From assembly GCA_021030905.1 (NCBI GenBank), contig JAGFMI010000002.1, positions 1,116,001-1,180,000 on the forward strand: a stretch of 64,000 bases of DNA. The letters run 5' to 3'. The notes under the pieces are model-generated. The model saw only the letters and a program-made list of their open reading frames with translations. It searched no databases and was not told where the DNA came from. Each line of letters opens with the position of its first letter. Position 1 is the stretch's first letter. Position numbers and translations under genes: made by a program. Below are positions 24,415 to 36,298 of this stretch, one piece after another. Source of the DNA: Pyrenula massariospora. Its lineage: Eukaryota; Ascomycota; Eurotiomycetes; Pyrenulales; Pyrenulaceae.

Positions 24415-26179
24415 ATGATCTTCAAATCGACCCAACCCCCAATTGATCGTGAGTATAAACTGATTGGGCCTCGTATGTCTGCTGACTAATTTTCTTCATC
24501 TCCCAGTTCCAAAAGACCTGTCCGTCTGGACATGGCTCTTTGATTCTCCCTATTCGCCATTATCCAGATTCCCATCTTCCTCCATTGCTGGCTACACGAA
24601 TGCTGTCACGAAGGAGCACCTCAGCTACGCTGACGTCAAGTTGCACACCACTCACCTTAGTACTGCTCTCGTCAAGAAATATGGCCTCAAGCAGGGGCAG
24701 ACGGTCGCACTCTTCTCACCCAATTCAGTCTGGTATCCAGTGGCCATGCTCGGCACACTGCGAGCAGGGGGCGTCGTCTCTGGCGCAAGCCCCGCATACA
24801 ATATCGAAGAGATGACTTACGCTCTGAAGACCGCAGACGCCAAATTCCTGATGACAATGCCATCCAGTATGAAGGTCGCCGCAGCCGCAGCCAAAAACGC
24901 CGGCATCCCCCAAAACCGTGTCTTCCTCCTTGAAGGCGAGATGGAAGGCTTCACAACAATGAAACAACTGCTCGAGATCGGCAAATCATACAGCGAATCC
25001 AACCAGATCCCACAATTCCGCATCCCACCAGGTAAGACAAATGGCGATATCTGCGGCTTCCTCAGCTTCAGTTCTGGCACCACCGGCCTCCCAAAAGCCG
25101 TCATGATCGCCCACCAAAACGTCATAGCCCAATGCCTCCAGATCCAACAGATCACCCCACCGGACCTCACAAAAATCCTTGCCGTCCTCCCTCTCTTCCA
25201 CATCACCGGCTTAGTCCACCAACTGCACCTCCCCATCCTCCTCAACGCAAACGTGTACATGCTCCCTTCCTTCACCCTCCCCGCCATGCTCGACACAGTG
25301 GTCGAATACCAGATCCAAGAACTCCTCCTCGTCCCCCCCATCCTCATCCGACTCGTCCGCGACGACCAAACCCTCTCCAAATACGACCTCCGCCACCTCC
25401 GCCGCTTCTCCAGCGGCGCCGCCCCCCTGAGCGCCGAGATCCTCCACCTCCTAGAGCAAAAGTTCCCGCACACCGGCTTCAAGCAGGGCTACGGCATGAC
25501 CGAGTCCTGCTCCTGCATCACCGCCCACCCCATGGACAAGTACGACTACCGCTACGCCGCGCGCGTGGGCACCATCTGCGCGAGCACCGAGGTCCGCATC
25601 GTCGACCCCGCCACGGGACGCGAGTGCGGCGTCAACGAGCCGGGGGAGATCCAGGCGCGCGGGCCGCAGGTCGTGATGGGGTACCTGAACAACGAAGCCG
25701 CGACGCGCGACACGTTCGATGCCGAGGGGTTCCTGCACACGGGGGATATCGGGAGCATCGACGAGGAGGGGTTGGTCACGATCAGCGATAGGCTGAAGGA
25801 GATGATCAAGGTCAAGGGCATTGGGGTGGCGCCGGCCGAGCTGGAGGATCTGCTGCTGGGACACCCCGAGGTGGAGGACTGCGCGGTGATGGGGATCGCG
25901 GATGAGTGGGCGGGGGAGCGGCCGAAGGCGTTCGTTGTGCTTAAGGATCAGAGCAAGGATGCTGGGGCGGAGGAGAGGGTCAGGCAGATGGGCGGGGATC
26001 TGATCAAGTATGTGCAGGAGAAGAAGGACCGGAATAAGTGGGTGACGGAGGTGGAGGTTGTGGATGAGATTCCGAAGAGCGCGAGCGGCAAGATTCTGCG
26101 GAGGGTGTTGAAGGATATGGTGGGGATGGGGAAGAGGGGGGTTGTGGTTCGGGATGAGAGGGGGAGGGCGAGGATGTAG
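24415..26179 (+). CDS. 4-coumarate-CoA ligase-like acyl-CoA synthetase with PTS1
   Basis: Activates a carboxylic acid to its CoA thioester through an acyl-adenylate. A 34-bp first exon (24415-24448, MIFKSTQPPID) joins 24507-26179 across a 58-bp intron, giving 568 residues. Motifs in order: GLKQGQTVALFSPN, the P-loop FSSGTTGLPKAVMIAH, GYGMTESCSC, GEIQARGPQVVMGY, the hinge TGDIGSIDEEG with SDRLKEMIKVKG, and the catalytic Lys region IPKSASGKILRR. The last three residues are ARM, a match to the peroxisomal targeting pattern [SAC][KRH][LM], so the enzyme is probably peroxisomal. Substrate specificity cannot be read off; aryl or medium-chain acids are typical for this branch. Codon use shifts from C-ending in the middle to G-ending in the last 500 bases. 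Confidence 0.92.
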
Positions 26180-26672
26180 GATTGGCTGTCTTGATATTCT
26201 AGTTTATAGGTGGGAAGATCAGAGAGAGTTCTATACAGGGTTACAGCGGTGATTTTTGTGTATGGTGTGATGTGAAGGTAACGGTCTTTGCCGCAACTGA
26301 CCTGGTATATATATTCTCAGGATCTGAGGAGAACATAACATGATCACTAATCTGAGACCACGCAGATCTGGGTAAACCAATCGTTGACCTTTCCAGAATT
26401 AGCTTTCCGTGCGGGCACACATACAGACGTGCTATCGCGACTATCCGGACGTCGTCTACTTAATGATCACCACTTACGAACCCGGGAGCCACTCAGCTAC
26501 CTTCCTACGTACACCGCAGACCACAGCGGGAGGTGTACATCAAAGCAAGCTACGTAGCAATACTACAATAAGCAGCGTAGTATGTATGCGTCCAATAGCC
26601 TGGGTCGTACAGTACAATCAGCACCTCACGCTCGGCCAACCATAAATCAACCAATCCCCCCCCTCCCCTCCT
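26180..26672. other. Intergenic, convergent 3' ends
   Basis: 3' flanks of the CoA ligase and the Obg GTPase genes. Strongly C-rich from about 26650. No gene seen. Confidence 0.5.
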
Positions 26673-28466
26673 CTACCCATCAACCCCCCCACCCCAACCC
26701 AACCCCCCCAAACACCCCCTAACCACACCCTCCCCGCCCTCCCCCCGTAACGCGCTGACCGGCACACACCCAACCCCCGCCCTCCACGCATTCCGGCGCC
26801 CGCTCGGATGGGGCTCCCTCCCCTCACACACGGCGTTTACATATGTCTGTAGACGGTCAAAGTTGTTCTGCGAGTGCGGCAGGTCGGCTTTTGTGCCGAT
26901 CACGAGCCAAGGTTTGGACGTTATCGGGGACAGCGGAGCGGGGCGATCAGTGTGAGAGCTCGAGGATGCTGAGTGGTACAGCTGCGCTTCTCCTTCTCCC
27001 TCTGCCTCTCGAAAAGCCTTCCAACCCACACTCCTCTCCGACTCCCTACACACCTCCCTCTCCCTCAACCCCTCATACGCCGCGATCTCGGCCCACAGCC
27101 CCTTCACCCCGGCCACCGCGTCCCCCGCGCCCAGGTCGACCACGAACGCGAGCACGCGCGCGCGCTCGATGTGGCGCAGGAAGCCCAATCCCAGGCCCTT
27201 GTCGAGGTGCGCGCCCTCGACCAGGCCCGGGATGTCCGCGATGGTGAAACTCTTCCTCGCGCTCCCGCTCCCGCTCCCGCTCCCGCTCGGAGGGGTTGTT
27301 GTTGGGAAGAGGCGGCTCCGCCCGCGGTCGTCGTCGAGCACGACGGTCCCGACAGACGGCGCGAGCGTGGTGAAGGCCCAGCTGCCGACGCGCGTGCGGC
27401 TGTTGGAGATCGAGCGGAGGAGCGTGGACTTGCCCGCGTTGGGGAGACCGACGAGGCCGACGTCGGCGAGGAGTTTGAGTTCGAGCTCGAGGGTGAGGCG
27501 GACGCCGGGTTCGCCGCGCGTGGCGAACAGGGGTTTTGGGGTGGTTTTGGAGGAGAAGTGCGGGTTGCCGAGGCCGCCGGTGCCGCCGGCGGCGAGGAGG
27601 ATGGGGGTTGCGGTTTCGGAGGAGAGGTCGAGGTGGATGGGAGGTCGGGGTTGGAGGGCGTGGAGGGTTGAGCGGCGGGGTTCTGGGATCTCGGGGCGGT
27701 CTTCTGCCAGGTTGTCGGTGAGGGCTGCGCCGGGGTAGAGGACCCATTTATTCCTCCTGCGAGCGGTTCGCTTGTCTTCTGCTGTGTCTTCCCAGGCGTC
27801 GCCGAGTTCTCTCCTCTTTTCCTGTTCTTCAGCGGCAGGATCGCTCCGCCACACCTCCCTCACCACCGTCCCCACCGGCACCTCAACCACCACATCCTCG
27901 CCTCTCCGTCCACCTTTCCCCTTCCCCTCTCCGCCCCTACCTCTCTCCGCCCTCATGGCCCCCTGTCTCGCCAACTTGTGCAGACTCGTGTGCCCCCTCC
28001 TCGCCTGGATCCATACACTCCCCCCATTCCCACCATCCCCACCGTTCGGCGTCCCTTCGTTAACGTATTTCTCGCGCAGGAAGGAGACGCACCCGTTACC
28101 ACCGGATCCAGCATGGAGGGTGAGCGTGCAGCGATCGACGAAAGGCGTCCGACTGTAGTCAGTGAGGGAAGGATCGGTGGGATAGGACTGAGTAGGAGAA
28201 GTCGGAAGGCTTTGAATCGGTGATGTGGACGATGAAAATGTGGACAGCGGTGGTATGCTATTGGCGACAAGTGCATTCTTGGCGCTTTGTGATGATGGAA
28301 TCGCTACGGCGTTGTAGGCGCGTGAATCTTTGTGGCATCGATGAGTTGTACGAGCGCATGTTTTGGTAAGGTGATGAGGAAGGAGAGTTGCGGAGATTCG
28401 CAATTGGAGGGAGTTCCCTTGCTGTAGACATGGGTAGAGAAAGGGGAGTGAGGACGCAGACTGCAT
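26673..28466 (-). CDS. MTG2: Mitochondrial Obg-family GTPase (Mtg2-like)
   Basis: GTPase needed for assembly of the mitochondrial large ribosomal subunit; acts in the matrix. Single exon, 597 residues. The N-terminal 90 residues are basic, Ser/Thr-rich and poor in acids, as expected for mitochondrial import. The Obg fold starts at FVDRCTLTLHAGSGGNGCVSF, with the Gly-rich loops GGDGGNGGSVW and AAGGTGGLGNPHF. The GTPase motifs are G1 GLPNAGKST, G3 DIPGLVEGAH, G4 GTKAD and G5-like PVSA. A (Ser-Gly)4-5 run coded by a CTCCCG-type DNA repeat is inserted between G2 and G3. A second low-complexity insert rich in Gly/Lys/Arg breaks the Obg domain. The only suitable ATG is at 28466, directly after a strong hairpin. 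Confidence 0.88.
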   Translation of the reverse strand: MQSASSLPFLYPCLQQGNSLQLRISATLLPHHLTKTCARTTHRCHKDSRAYNAVAIPSSQSAKNALVANSIPPLSTFSSSTSPIQSLPTSPTQSYPTDPSLTDYSRTPFVDRCTLTLHAGSGGNGCVSFLREKYVNEGTPNGGDGGNGGSVWIQARRGHTSLHKLARQGAMRAERGRGGEGKGKGGRRGEDVVVEVPVGTVVREVWRSDPAAEEQEKRRELGDAWEDTAEDKRTARRRNKWVLYPGAALTDNLAEDRPEIPEPRRSTLHALQPRPPIHLDLSSETATPILLAAGGTGGLGNPHFSSKTTPKPLFATRGEPGVRLTLELELKLLADVGLVGLPNAGKSTLLRSISNSRTRVGSWAFTTLAPSVGTVVLDDDRGRSRLFPTTTPPSGSGSGSGSARKSFTIADIPGLVEGAHLDKGLGLGFLRHIERARVLAFVVDLGAGDAVAGVKGLWAEIAAYEGLREREVCRESERSVGWKAFREAEGEGEAQLYHSASSSSHTDRPAPLSPITSKPWLVIGTKADLPHSQNNFDRLQTYVNAVCEGREPHPSGRRNAWRAGVGCVPVSALRGEGGEGVVRGCLGGLGWGGGVDG

Positions 28467-28489
28467 GTCTCGGCGTTTTCGCCGAGACA
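28466..28489 (-). promoter_or_regulatory. 10-bp hairpin ending at the start codon of the Mtg2-like gene
   Basis: On the minus strand TGTCTCGGCG, AAAA, CGCCGAGACA forms a perfect 10-bp stem with a 4-nt loop. Its last base is the A of the ATG. A GC-rich stem here would have to be melted for initiation, so it may dampen translation. The position is direct observation; the role is inferred. Confidence 0.55.
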
Positions 28490-29324
28490 AACAGACAGAC
28501 GAGCGCTTAGGAAGTGCTTGGTATGAGAGGTTCCTGGACCATTGTCAAAAAAATGAAGCTTGATAGAACAGCGGAAGTGTTCCGCACGAAATAGAAAAAG
28601 CTTCCGGTTTCCTATTTGAGCCTTGCATCTGCGCGAGTGACAACTAAATGCAGCCACTTTTGCTTCTCATATATACCGAAAATCCTGTCGTACGAGCTGA
28701 GACACAGGTACCGTTCGGGCGAGCGGCTGTCCAAAGCTTATCGCTCGTGGGCCCAAGGGCCTTGCCACAGCAGCTCGATAATAGTCTTATATTCAATGTC
28801 AATCGTTTCTGATGTGCGAACGATAGGAATGCCAGAACAAGGTCTTAAGTTTCATGTGGCTTGACTCATATAGGTGCAATGTATTGCAGTGCTATTTCAC
28901 ACAGCATGAGGTGTTTTAATGATACACATGTATAACACCTTTGCACCACCTGGCATAGCCCACTAGCTGTCTCTCCGCCATAACAACAAGAAACAAATAT
29001 CTCTATCGTGCAATCATAAAGATATCCGCCGTGTCTCCAGTCAGAATTCTTCCACGAGCCCTCAATCCCTGCGCCACAAGCGACGTGATCCTCCGTCTTG
29101 ACTTGAGGAAAGCTGGCATAAAAGCCTCAATACTTCTCCCTCCTCTAATCCTGAGCGCCATCGCTATTTTAAACAAAGAAAAGTGAAAATATGCACGCCG
29201 TGTAGGTATCTAGTATGCAGCCACTGCTAGCAAACAGTAACAAATGAAAAGGGAACATGACCAGATAATGTGCCAAAAAAGTGATCGTACAACCGTGAAG
29301 AAAAGGGCGTTAGTCTGGGATAAA
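28490..29324. other. Intergenic
   Basis: Upstream flank of the Mtg2-like gene and 3' flank of the membrane-protein gene. No gene or repeat seen. Confidence 0.5.
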
Positions 29325-31208
29325 TTACCACCTCCGACTACCTCCGCTGGAATTTTCACCTCCACCCAACAACCCGCCAGCATCTACCAGCTCCAAGCCG
29401 CCGCCTCCCCTCAGGTCTCTATAAGCCGGTAGAGCATTACCATTTGTTGCATTGCCTCTCCCAATTCCTCCCACCGCACCTCCGCCACGACTGAAATTTC
29501 TCACTCCAGATCCGTTGCTAGGGCTTAGACTTGGCCGCCTTCCCTCAGACTGCCCAACCGTTGAGGGTCGGGAGGGTGTACTCGGCGAAATAGCATGCAG
29601 TGTCGTTGCATCGCCGATTGTTGACGCTCCTTCGTCCTCTGCTTCCTGGTGAGAGGATAATCGGAGGAGGCCACCGACATCTGAGAGGAAAGCGCTGGCG
29701 CCACCACCGCTCGGACCTGCGCGGGCATTCGAGCGAGAGGCGTTGCCATTGGAATTAGAGTGAGAATATTGTGTGGAGGATTGGGAACTTGGGGCGAAGT
29801 CGAAAGCGTGGACGGTGGAAGCGGCAGAATGAGAGGAGCGACGGGAGAGAGGTGATGTAGGTGAGGCGTCGAGGAGGCCGCCAACGTCAAAGAAAGACAT
29901 CTTGCGGGAGGAATGAGGAGGGTTACGATTAGGACTATGATTATTTTGATCGTGTGTAGGTTTGACAGATTGGGGGATTTTAGGGATGGGCGGGATGTCG
30001 AGTTTTGGAGGATGTCCAGGTTCACGGGTATGGTCTTTTAGATGCTTGGAGGTAGAGGAGGATCGGACGTCGTTGTCGGAATGCGAATGGCGATTATGGA
30101 AGGGAGAATGTTCCGATGGTGAAGCAACAGGCGCGGGTCGAGGGAGAGAGTTAGCTCGGGGATGGAGTTCGGGATCGAGACCCATGCCGAGATCGCCCAC
30201 AAGGTCAGCGTCGCTACCCCACTGATGGAGAGTAATCGTCTTTTGACGAGTGGGTGTCCGCTCCATGGAGCTACCGGACACTGATCCAAACTTGAATTTT
30301 TGTTTCTTGGCGCCACGGTCGCGTAGAAACGAGCCAATGACGATGGAGTTAGAGACAGCAGCAGCGGCGAGGATTTCCAGAGAGGCGAGAAGCGAGCGGT
30401 ATTGTTGAGATCCGTGGCGACTGATGACGGACGGTATCCGGTAGCACGTAATGGCTACCAGGAAGAGGGAGAGCATGAAGAGCAGGCTGAGTTGAAATTT
30501 CCGCTTCAGTGTCATGGCGGACATCCATACTATGGGGATCGGGTAGGCCACAAGAAGAATATCTGTAATGACATCGCAAACCCCCATGGCAATCAATTGC
30601 GCATACCCTTGTCGACATTTCGGACCGGGGTCTGGAACAACCTGCCAGTAGTGATCAAAGGGCTGGCATTCGGCGAGAGTAGCAATGACGACAGCGATGA
30701 AAGTAACGAGGAGAAAGTATCGGATGATTTGGAGCCCAATTTCGTAGGATCTGCGCCAGTAGGCTCCTACGAGACGTTTGAGAAACTCAGAGACCGTGAA
30801 TTTTGCTGTCCAGATACTGCACGTGAAGTCAGCAAGTGTCAAGCCGGAGTTGATCGAGTAGACTCACAAGCCCGCGTAGAATATCCTCGAAGCTAGAACC
30901 AGTCTGCTTCCGATCTCTCGGTCATGGATGCTCCCTGTTGTTAAACCATCGAGCTTCGTGTTGTTGGTTCCAAAAAGCAGAATGACATGTACCAGTCCCA
31001 TCCGGATCAATAGCGGGACAACGCTGAAAGCCATGATCTTGTCCTCACGAAAGAGCCTCTCCATCCTCACGTAGCGCCCGCTCACTCGTATGAAAATAGC
31101 GGCCAGGGCAAAACCTGTGCACCACCAGCTGACAAGCAGCGTTGGTTTGTCATCTCGCCGGGTCTGTAGATTGGGAGGTTCGATCTGGTATAACCGAGGC
31201 TGAAGCAT
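29325..31208 (-). CDS. Rhodopsin-domain (Pth11-type) integral membrane protein with long Ser-rich tail
   Basis: Seven-span fungal membrane protein of the rhodopsin-like/Pth11-related group, a possible receptor. Exons 31208-30868 and 30816-29325 (51-bp intron) encode 610 residues. The ATG at 31208 gives a short outer N-terminus ([18 protein letters not shown]) before span 1. Family landmarks are [85 protein letters not shown] and [19 protein letters not shown]. After the last span there is a tail of about 310 residues, rich in Ser, Asn, His and Gly, in which a short motif ([18 protein letters not shown]) occurs three times. Many members lack such a tail. Coupling partners are unknown. Confidence 0.85.
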
Positions 31209-33347
31209 TTTTCCGTCCTGCTCTCTTCGCTGAACCGCCTCCGCAGAGGGGTCAGAGCTCTCTTGGATAGTTTTCTTGATCACCGGAGGGTAGAATGTTG
31301 CATGTAATCCTTCATGACGAGTAAGGGAATCGTTGAGCTATCAGTCGATCTGACCATGGCACGACCAAGTCGGTTTTGGGGGCGGTCAATTAGCAGTGCA
31401 GGGATTATGGGAAGGTATCTCCTGCTGTCGCGTGAGCGGCGTTGGTTCAGTGAAGCTATCCAGGTGGCTTCAGTCAAGATAATGTGATGATATCGAGGTA
31501 GGGGATAAGTGTGTCATGTACACGGGAAGAAAGGACAAAAGGAAATTTGGAGGGGAGGCGCGGTCAGCGATGCAGGTGCAAAGCGAGAAGGAGTCTATTC
31601 ACAAGCCGTTCCGAGAATCGAGCAGATAGGCGGCGGCGAGAAAAGGTGTGGGCGTTGGGTTAGCAAGCGTAGGGTCTCTCGTCCGGATAACGTACCTATC
31701 ACGGCTGTCGCCAGTTGGCGGAGGAGCCTGTCATCCCAATCCCACGGGGCCCCTAGGACTCGCCAGGGATGTCGTGGGCTAGAGATAAGGACGGGAGCCA
31801 GACGGCCATACTCGGCTCAGCCAGATTCACGAAATGCGACGGGGGATTGGGTGAAGGGTGGTCGTCGATCACCGGCGCCTGGGGGCTGGTCGCCGAAATA
31901 TCCATTCGTCTGGCCCGTTTGGGGGGGTGGGCAGTGGGACGAGGAGGCGTCAGGGCGACTGGAGGCTAGACTTTCTCTGACCCTTTCGTCTACGGGTCTT
32001 ATCAGCAGCACACTGTCTGCCGTCAGCGAGGCTCATCTTTGCCTAGCGCAAGAAGAAGCTCAGTCCACCGCCGATTAGTATTCGTTGTCGCGAGCGGCAA
32101 CGGTCAGCTTTCACCACGCTCCCGAGGGGCCGAGTGGGGGGTGAGCCTGTTTGAGATGTGAGGATTCGAGGGGCCTCCCGTTGGTGGTGGACCGTCCACG
32201 CATAAAGACGAAATCTCGCCAGCCATATACGTACACCACCAACACCCACCATGTCAATACACACCGGGCGTCCATCGGTTTCAGCGTTCGGAGACAAATT
32301 CCAAACTCGTACGCGATGCTCGCGTGAGGTGTTCATAATTCCGTCAGTGGTCTGAATCAAAGCGCTGCATCTACCCGTCAGCCCGTATCTGGAGCGTATT
32401 CTCGGCGATTCGGATAGCTGCCGCAATCAGCAGCCAACAATCCAATTGTGGCCCAATGCGCGCTCGGACCAGACCTTGTCAGGTCATCCGCGGAGGTTAT
32501 TTAAGGTGTACAAGTCAGGGAATTGAGTGTCATCTCACTTGAACATTTAAGCGAACTTGCAAATTGATCTATCATAGTCTTCGGCGATATCTAAAAATCA
32601 CTTTTGCTTGTGAAAAGCAGGTACCGGCGTAGTGCACATCGGATGAATAGGAGAAACGGGCGGGTCTGCAATGCACACTCGCACTACAACGCCTCGTCTG
32701 CAACATTGCCGTCCCTTCATCCTATTATGTTTGCTTTTCATATCAGCATTGTCAGCGCCCCATGACCCTTTAGGAATCCCAGTCCCCTGAAGAAAGTTCC
32801 GAGACTCCGCGTGCTGCTCAAGGGTGACGAGGCTGTAAGCTCGGCTGGCCCAAGCTCCAGTAGACGTGGTCAGTGCTCCATCCGTCTCTTCGCCTCGAAG
32901 CTTTTTGCTTGTCTGCTGTTCTTCCCAATAGCACGGCCGCAGCAATCTCGGAATCTTCTCATACGGCTCAACTTTTTTGTCGGAAATCATTCAGCGCTCA
33001 TACAGATTCTGACTGAACCCGTATGCGTACAGTGAGTTCTGGGCCTACCAGACCAGGCTACGTCCGATGCAATCTAGAAGAACAATTGACCTCCTTTGAC
33101 GCGTAACTGCTCGAGACGAGAGAAATATTCATACCTTTGACATGCCCACGTGCTACCGCCGAGAGCACTTTCTCGCGTCTTCTAATGGCTACTCGGCGGT
33201 TACGTAGCTTTGCAGAGTTGTCCGTCTGGTCGGCTGGCGAAGTTTTCCACGCACCGCACCGAAGTTGGTGGCTTAAACTATCATGATGCTTCTGTTGAGG
33301 CAGCATGGCGGTCGTTTCTCAGCCCATCTTCCACAATTTGGTTCATC
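31209..33347. other. Intergenic, 2.1 kb
   Basis: Promoter side of the rhodopsin-like gene and 3' side of the Zn2Cys6 gene. Frames at 31509-32078 and 32598-32990 lack family resemblance and splice logic. Nothing else is visible. Confidence 0.5.
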
Positions 33348-36298
33348 TCACATTGCTCCTTGGCTGGTAAAATAGTCGGTGTAAACCCAGTCGGTACGGC
33401 TGTGATCAAGGCTGAGATGGGGATTGAGGTTTGTACTCATCAACTCTCGCCTGGTCTCAGCATCGATCATCTCTGGCCCCAATCCATGTTCTGAACCTAT
33501 CGGAAATTGCTGGCCTGGGAATGCCGGTAGAAGGTCGTCGTTATAAGCCATATTCGGGAACGGCTGCTGATTTGGTCCTGAGGCATACATCAAGACCTGA
33601 GTACCGGATGCATCGCCCTCCATAAAAGGTTGTTCAACCATAGGATTTCCGTTCGGAGCGGCAAATAGAGTGCCATTCTGGTATGCTGCTGTCACAGGCT
33701 GAACTCCACCGCTGTACGGCATGCTCATCGCCGGCGCTTGTGGATTCGCAAACAAAGTAGCCATCTTCTTGCCGTTCTGCCTATCCAGAATGGTCTGCAA
33801 TTTCCGTTTCAGAATATCGACGCTTCGTTCGAGCGCTGGCATTCGAGTAGCCGTTTTCTGGAGGACTTCAAGAAGAAATTTGAGGCCAAACTGCTCACTA
33901 GTAATGTCCGCAGTTCCGTTCACATTAGAATCGTGCTCAAAACGAAGCATCGCGATCGTGGCTGCGATATAACAACTATAGGTATTCAGATAAGTGATGT
34001 GCGCGAAGCCAAACGTATTGCTCATGAGTTCCAGCAAATCATGGATCGCCTTTGTCGCAGTCTTGCAGATATCTAATGAGCGCTTGACTAGGGGGTCGTC
34101 AAAATTCCTCACGCCGAGAACGTACGGACGGTGTAGAAGAATTAACATGGTGTGGTAGAGCAGATTCATTGAAACAATGTGAGGTGGTGGGCTTAATCCA
34201 GGGATTCGGTCCGGCTGGATACGAAGATAATCTGGCAGAGAGGTCCAGAACATCTTCAGCGACAGGCTGATTCGATTAAATGCAGATTCTGTCTCTGCAT
34301 GAGGGGGTGTGGCACTGCTGTATATTTCCAGAAGGAGGGTATTGAGAATCAGAGACAGTTTGCAGAGAGCTGTGAAACAGGACAGCACATGCCCTGGAAC
34401 AGGTGGATATTGAGCCACGCGGTTCTCCATATGAGTCGATTCACCGTAGTACGGAGCCCAGACGTCGTTCTCACCAGAATCGTCCTCTATGAACAATGAG
34501 TTTGCGGTTTAAGCGGCCTACGATGGGAAGCTTACCAAAGGTCAATGGTACGTCTGCGGCAGGCGTGAACATGGGCATTCGACCCATATAGACACTAATG
34601 GTCTTATCCCAGGTGTAACATGACCAGAATAACCGCTTACGGACCTCAATATCCTCTGCTGACAAAATCTTTACGTAGCTCTGGAATTTTTCCGTTGGTA
34701 AATGAACGCCAAGATCAATCGCCATGCGGAAGGCCATGCCGGAATAGAGCCAAGCTATTATAAAGTAAGATACTGCTTTCAATTTCAGCGTTGCACTGAC
34801 CTTGACTTGATAGCCCGAAGGCGGTCGCTCGAGCTGACTGTTGTAGAAAAGCTTGAACAGTTGGAATACTAGAAGGATTCATAGTTTCCATGCCGACGCT
34901 GAAACTCGCTTCCTCGTTTAACCGCTTCATGAAAACCTTTGGCGGGAGCATGATGGTGTCACCCAGTTCAGACTTCGGTATATCCGCTGGACTATAAAGG
35001 CGTCGAGGCTGCTCAACAGGGTGGTTCAAGAATCGTGCTGTGTGGGCATAGATCACTTGCAACAACGTGTTAGAAAAGTATGGTGTATGTGTTCCATTTC
35101 GCTGCGCAATAGACATGCCACCTTGCGTTTTGATGTCAGCTGTATATTCTGGGAATGAAATTAGTGGCAAGTCTTACGGATAAACGCTGTGCGATAAACC
35201 TGAAAATTGTCAGCAAGCAATCCGCATTGATATTGCTGAACGGGAGACCCTAACTCACAAATAAGAACATGGGAGAAATCCATGTGAAGTGCAGTTTCAG
35301 CAGCTCACTAGCTACAGATGCAGGCACGTCTGTTTTAAGTGAGGTGTTTTGAATGGCAACTTGTTCCCACGCCCTTGCATCGGCCGCGTTCTGCATCAAT
35401 TCTTCTTTCCGTGCTTCGTCGAGAGAATGCTGAAGGCTTCCCTTATGGTCTACAATAGGCGAGAGGTCGACATGGTGCTCGGCATAGGTGGAGGCGGATG
35501 GACTTTCTGCCGGTGGGTCATGGACAGCGGAAGTCGCGTTGTGGTACGATATGGTTCCATCTACTCCTTAGCAAGCACTTCGTGTCGAAATCCATGATCT
35601 AACCCACCTGCATCAATGCTCAAGTCTGTTTCCTTGTAGTGCGCTTTACTGTGAGGACGTCCAGAATCTGACTGACTGCCGATGGACATGCTCGAAGTTT
35701 GGGCCACCAACGAGGGAGGCGGCTTTGCACCGTCGGGTGACGTCTGGGTGGATGTCAGTATGTATTTGGTCATGGCGCACCGGATACGGAATGTTCTGTA
35801 CCTCCCCATGAGGCCATGACGATTGGCTCTCAGCCAATTTCTTCTTCAACTCTTCCACTTGTTCCTCTAGGGATCGTACATAAGCCAAGGATGGTGGTTT
35901 GTCGTAATGGCATTGGTCCTAGATAGAACAATTAACCAATGTATCTTTGCTTAAATGCATTCGTAGTACCTTGTACGCGATACAGGTCGAACATCTTGGA
36001 TGGCCACCCTTTTCAGCATCTTTTATCAGATCATCTTCACCGATCATCTTTCAGGCTCAAGCGCATAGTACTCACATCACACTTAGACTATCGGATGGGG
36101 GTCAGTAATCGCAACACGCATAGCCAGCAATACCCGTTCAGAGCGTACCTTTCTACGCCGACAAGAGGCACAAACAAGGCATCGGTGCCGCTGGGTTAGA
36201 GACGAGCCCCCCATGAGTGAAGCTTTGGCGGAGTCGTCCTTCTTGCGATGTTTGCTCACGCCGGACTTGGAATTGGGCCCAAGTCCGGCATCTGCCAT
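33348..36298 (-). CDS. Zn(II)2Cys6 transcription factor, ten exons, candidate cluster regulator
   Basis: Nuclear regulator of about 818 residues. Exons: 36298-36149, 36087-36076, 36008-35970, 35918-35802, 35743-35608, 35560-35259, 35199-35178, 35121-34801, 34754-34536 and 34486-33348; all phases fit. The zinc cluster is divided over four exons: CLVCASCRRRK, then a 12-bp exon coding only SKCD, then GGHPRCSTCIAYK, then DQCHYDKPPS. The coiled coil VRSLEEQVEELKKKL follows. The fungal middle domain shows LKLHFTWISPMFLFVYRTAF, QVIYAHTARFLN, WLYSGMAFRMAIDLGVHLP, RKRLFWSCYTWDKTISVYMG and NDVWAPYYG. A Pro/Gln/Asn-rich C-terminus may activate. It sits about 850 bp from a divergent group of transporter and catabolic enzymes and is the best candidate for controlling them. 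Confidence 0.88.

Noticed and set aside
26973-27747. Long frames on both strands within the GTPase gene
   Set aside because: Products of the strong GC bias of the real minus-strand gene.
31509-32078. 189-codon plus-strand frame
   Set aside because: Arg/Gly/Ser-rich chance frame in GC-rich intergenic sequence.
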